Shown piece after piece: positions 34,043 to 36,581 of a stretch of DNA of 36,581 nucleotides. A program made the position numbers and the translations under genes. The stretch spans positions 1 to 36,581 of the forward strand of contig JANLUX010000321.1 in assembly GCA_031363705.1 (NCBI GenBank). The letters are read 5' to 3'. Position 1 is the first letter of the stretch. Each line of letters opens with the position of its first letter. A model generated the notes under the pieces. The model was given only the letters and a program-made list of their open reading frames with translations, did no database searches and was not told where the DNA came from. The stretch comes from JANLUX01 sp031363705 (lineage in GTDB: Bacteria; Bacteroidota; Bacteroidia; AKYH767-A; OLB10).

Positions 34043-34264
34043 ATGAAAACAAAGAAGACAGAAAAAGCGCCTGCTTCCAAGTCAAAAAAAACGGGCACCG
34101 AAATGAACCGCTCGCGAAAAATGGAACCGCTGAAGTCAAAAGAACTCAAGAATCTCCATTTCGATTCAGATGAGGACGAAGAACCGGATCCTGAAACGAT
34201 GGAGGACAACTTCAAAGGCTTTGACGACTTCGAAGGCATGGACGAAGACGAAGATGATTATTAA
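34043..34264 (+). CDS. Small polyampholyte protein, 73 aa
   Basis: I do not recognise the family. The first ~35 residues are strongly basic (MKTKKTEKAPASKSKKTGTE...), and the last ~33 strongly acidic (SDEDEEPDPETMEDNF, then GMDEDEDDY). There is no signal peptide or membrane segment; it is probably disordered and may bind nucleic acid or a basic protein. Its stop lies 3 bp before the end of the convergent anmK gene. The clear charge segregation and lack of a better frame support it as real. Confidence 0.66.
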   Translation: MKTKKTEKAPASKSKKTGTEMNRSRKMEPLKSKELKNLHFDSDEDEEPDPETMEDNFKGFDDFEGMDEDEDDY

Positions 34265-34267
34265 TCT

Positions 34268-35353
34268 TCACGCTTTGTAAAACGCACCACCAATATGGTT
34301 GCGACTTGCTCCCGTTACGCTGCTTAGCACATTCACCTCGTCACACAAAAAAAGTACACCAAGGAAGGCAAAAATCAACGCTTCCTTAAATGCTATTGTC
34401 TGTTCATCAGGAATTATTATTTGATGAAAGGTGCTTTTACGTAAGAGCTGTACCAGATATTTATTGAAAGCTCCTCCACCGGTAATTAAAATTTTTAGCG
34501 AAGTGTTTTTTGCGGAAACCAACGTTGCTTCATTAATCGCTTTTAAAATTTGTTCATCAATATGTTCGCATACAGTTGCTGCCCTGTCTTCTACTGAAAT
34601 AGGTGAATCATATACCAAAGGCAAAAAACTTTTGTCAATCCATTCCTTACCGATTGACTTGGGTGGTGATTGCTTATAATATTCAAGGTTGTTAAATGCA
34701 TCTAATAAATCCTTATCGACAAATCCTGCTTCAGCAAGCCTTCCATCTTCATCATAAATTTTTCCGGTTAACGATGCCAGTTCATTCAATACAATATTTA
34801 CAGGGCAGATGTCGTAAGCTATGCGTTGATTATTTTTTTGGTAAGAGATATTTGCAATTCCACCAAGGTTGATGCACATATCATAATCACTAAATAAAAG
34901 CTGATCACCAATAGGAACCAGTGGAGCTCCTTGTCCGCCTAAGGCAACATCTTTACTTCTGAAATCGCAAACTGTATCAACACCCGTTAATGCTGCTATC
35001 TGCGATCCATCTCCTACCTGAGCAGTAAATCCTTTTTGCGGCTGATGGAAAACAGTGTGACCATGTGAAGCAATAAGATTGGGTTTTAGCTGATGCTGAT
35101 TAATAAATTTTTTTGCAAGTGTTCCAAAATATTTTCCGAGTTCTGCATGGGTTTGAGCATAGGTGGATGCGTCTGATTGCATTAGTGATGAAAGCCGCAT
35201 TCTCCATTCATCAGTGTAAGGAATTGTTTCAGCTATTTCAATTTTATAGTTCCAATGGTCATTCGTTTTATAAAAAATGCAATAAGCAAGGTCAACACCA
35301 TCAAGCGAAGTACCCGACATTATTCCGATTGCAGAATAAGGAAGTTCAGTCAT
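34268..35353 (-). CDS. anmK: Anhydro-N-acetylmuramic acid kinase
   Basis: The 361-aa enzyme phosphorylates and opens 1,6-anhydro-MurNAc during cell-wall recycling. It begins with the ATP-binding signature GIMSGTSLDGVDLAY (residues 10-24), followed by SHGHTVFHQPQKG, CDFRSKDVALGGQGAPLVP and NLGGIANISY, and near the C-terminus ILITGGGAFNKYL. Length is normal. No other recycling gene adjoins it. It diverges from the acyl-CoA dehydrogenase gene. Confidence 0.95.
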   Translation of the reverse strand: MTELPYSAIGIMSGTSLDGVDLAYCIFYKTNDHWNYKIEIAETIPYTDEWRMRLSSLMQSDASTYAQTHAELGKYFGTLAKKFINQHQLKPNLIASHGHTVFHQPQKGFTAQVGDGSQIAALTGVDTVCDFRSKDVALGGQGAPLVPIGDQLLFSDYDMCINLGGIANISYQKNNQRIAYDICPVNIVLNELASLTGKIYDEDGRLAEAGFVDKDLLDAFNNLEYYKQSPPKSIGKEWIDKSFLPLVYDSPISVEDRAATVCEHIDEQILKAINEATLVSAKNTSLKILITGGGAFNKYLVQLLRKSTFHQIIIPDEQTIAFKEALIFAFLGVLFLCDEVNVLSSVTGASRNHIGGAFYKA

Positions 35354-35381
35354 AATTTTATTTTACAATGTTACTCAATTG

Positions 35382-35457
35382 TTGAATTACCAAATGGTTT
35401 CAATGCTAAATTGCTATGTTGAGCGAAAGCCAACAATTTAGAAATGTAGCAATTCAA
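35382..35457. other. Nested hairpin in the anmK/acyl-CoA dehydrogenase intergenic region
   Basis: An outer arm pair TTGAATT (35382-35388) and AATTCAA (35451-35457) encloses CTAAAT (35406-35411)/ATTTAG (35436-35441) and TGTTG (35417-35421)/CAACA (35431-35435), closed by GC-GAAA-GC. There is no T run, so it is not a simple terminator. Confidence 0.5.
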
Positions 35458-35516
35458 CTTAACAATCATTTCCTTTCTTTAAGCTATTTTCGCCACATAC
35501 TCTAATATAAAAAACC

Positions 35517-36581
35517 ATGTTATTTGAATTAAGCGAAGAGCATCTGATGATACAAAAAGCTGCACGCGATTTTGCACAGAATGATTGTTTGCCCGGAGTG
35601 ATTGAGCGTGATGACCAGCAAAAATTTCCGAAAGAACAGGTAAAAAAAATGGGGGAACTCGGATTCTTAGGAATGATGGTTGACCCTAAATATGGTGGCG
35701 GTGGAATGGATACAATTTCATACGTGCTTGCTATGGAAGAAATTTCAAAAGTAGATGCGTCCTGTTCTGTGGTGATGAGTGTAAATAATTCGTTGGTGTG
35801 CTGGGGGCTTGAAACATTCGGATCAGAAGAGCAGAAACAAAAATATTTAGTGCCATTGGCAAAGGGAGAAGTGATAGGCGCGTTTTGTTTATCAGAACCC
35901 GAAGCAGGATCAGACGCTACTTCGCAACGTACCACTGCGGTGGACAAGGGCGATCATTATTTATTGAATGGAACAAAGAACTGGATTACCAATGGAAATA
36001 CTGCAACGTATTATTTAGTGATGGCACAAACGGATGTCGCCAAAGGACATAAAGGAATTAATTGTTTGATTGTAGAGAAAGGAATGCCGGGATTTACAGT
36101 AGGTCCAAAAGAAAATAAATTAGGCATCCGTGGTTCCGATACGCATTCTTTAATGTTTACTGATGTAAAAGTGCCGAAAGCAAACCGTGTGGGTGAAGAT
36201 GGTTTTGGATTTAAGTTCGCGATGAAAACTTTAACAGGCGGAAGAATAGGAATTGCATCACAGGCATTAGGCATTGCATCAGGAGCTTATGAACTAGCAT
36301 TAAAATATTCAAAAGAAAGAAAAGCATTTGGTAAAGAAATATCTCAGCACCAGGCAATACAATTTAAACTGGCTGACATGGCTACACAAATTGAAGCAGC
36401 CCGTTTACTCTGCCTGAAAGCTGCCTGGATGAAAGACCATAAAATGGATTATGGATTGAGCAGCTCAATGGCAAAATTGTTTGCATCAAAAGTGGCAATG
36501 GATACTACCATTGAAGCAGTGCAGGTACATGGCGGCTATGGATATGTAAAAGATTTTCATGTGGAGCGATTGATGCGTGAT
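35517..36581 (+). CDS. Acyl-CoA dehydrogenase, 5' part (cut by window edge)
   Basis: The frame runs from ATG 35517 to the last base of the window (355 codons, no stop). It starts MLFELSEEHLMIQKAARDFA. The FAD/substrate signature AFCLSEPEAGSDATSQRT lies near residue 122, followed by KNWITNG, GIRGSDTHSLMFTDVKVP and GGRIGIASQALGIASGAY. The truncated end QVHGGYGYVKDFHVERLMRD is just before the IYEGTSEIQ-type segment that carries the catalytic Glu in short- and branched-chain enzymes, so that residue is not visible. The protein oxidises acyl-CoA thioesters and passes electrons to ETF. It resembles short/branched-chain (BCAD/SCAD) members. Confidence 0.95.
   Translation, partial: MLFELSEEHLMIQKAARDFAQNDCLPGVIERDDQQKFPKEQVKKMGELGFLGMMVDPKYGGGGMDTISYVLAMEEISKVDASCSVVMSVNNSLVCWGLETFGSEEQKQKYLVPLAKGEVIGAFCLSEPEAGSDATSQRTTAVDKGDHYLLNGTKNWITNGNTATYYLVMAQTDVAKGHKGINCLIVEKGMPGFTVGPKENKLGIRGSDTHSLMFTDVKVPKANRVGEDGFGFKFAMKTLTGGRIGIASQALGIASGAYELALKYSKERKAFGKEISQHQAIQFKLADMATQIEAARLLCLKAAWMKDHKMDYGLSSSMAKLFASKVAMDTTIEAVQVHGGYGYVKDFHVERLMRD

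Overview
The window is about 36.6 kb of AT-rich DNA from a member of the Bacteroidota, probably near the Chitinophagales or Sphingobacteriales. Five things point there: promoters of the TTG-N19-TAnnTTTG type, type IX secretion (T9SS) C-terminal sorting domains on very large secreted proteins, a DUF3276/PUR-type nucleic-acid-binding protein, zinc-free forms of S14 and L36, and a long Lys/Ala-rich tail on L17. The taxonomic call is inference; no rRNA gene is present.

Layout. 1-0.9 kb: the 3' part of a type I restriction methylase gene (hsdM), cut by the left edge. 1-2.7 kb: a small unknown gene and a THUMP-domain RNA methyltransferase. 2.9-7.2 kb: a 1418-aa reprolysin-like T9SS metalloprotease with three 70-aa tandem repeats. 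7.3-8.1 kb: a Fic-domain gene broken by one in-frame TAG at a usually conserved Trp, and a convergent small ORF carrying a Fic-antitoxin-like TxxxEN motif. 8.3-10.6 kb: two overlapping glycosyltransferase genes. 10.6-14.2 kb, minus strand: FtsE, a small conserved protein, a PUR-family protein and an MsbA-like ABC exporter, with a nested palindrome cluster between the first two. 14.2-15.2 kb: an array of inverted and tandem repeats surrounding a small GIY-YIG nuclease gene. 15.3-17.6 kb, minus strand: rpsD-rpoA-rplQ. 18-21.4 kb: a DinB-like protein and a 921-aa T9SS protein with a lamin-tail-like domain. 21.7-25.4 kb: rplN to rpmD. 25.8-29.5 kb: an M36 (fungalysin) metalloprotease. 29.7-33.7 kb: rplO-secY-map-infA-rpmJ-rpsM-rpsK. 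34-36.6 kb: a small highly charged protein, AnmK, and the 5' part of an acyl-CoA dehydrogenase gene cut by the right edge.

The central observation is that the normally continuous spc-alpha ribosomal protein cluster is split into three blocks. The rpsD-rpoA-rplQ tail lies inverted upstream of rplN, and large genes for secreted proteins occupy both breaks. Each block starts with a near-identical promoter plus leader (35 to 36 of 37 bases the same, all with 19-bp spacers), so the breaks look real and transcriptionally repaired by copies of one promoter. The two plus-strand blocks also end in the same terminator hairpin.

The second notable item is the GIY-YIG gene set in about ten copies of a GTCATTCAGCAGGAAA-type element, in opposite orientations on its two flanks and including two 115-bp units that differ at three positions. 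This looks like a REP-type or transposon-like nuclease/repeat system. Both points are read directly from the sequence; mobility and function are inference.
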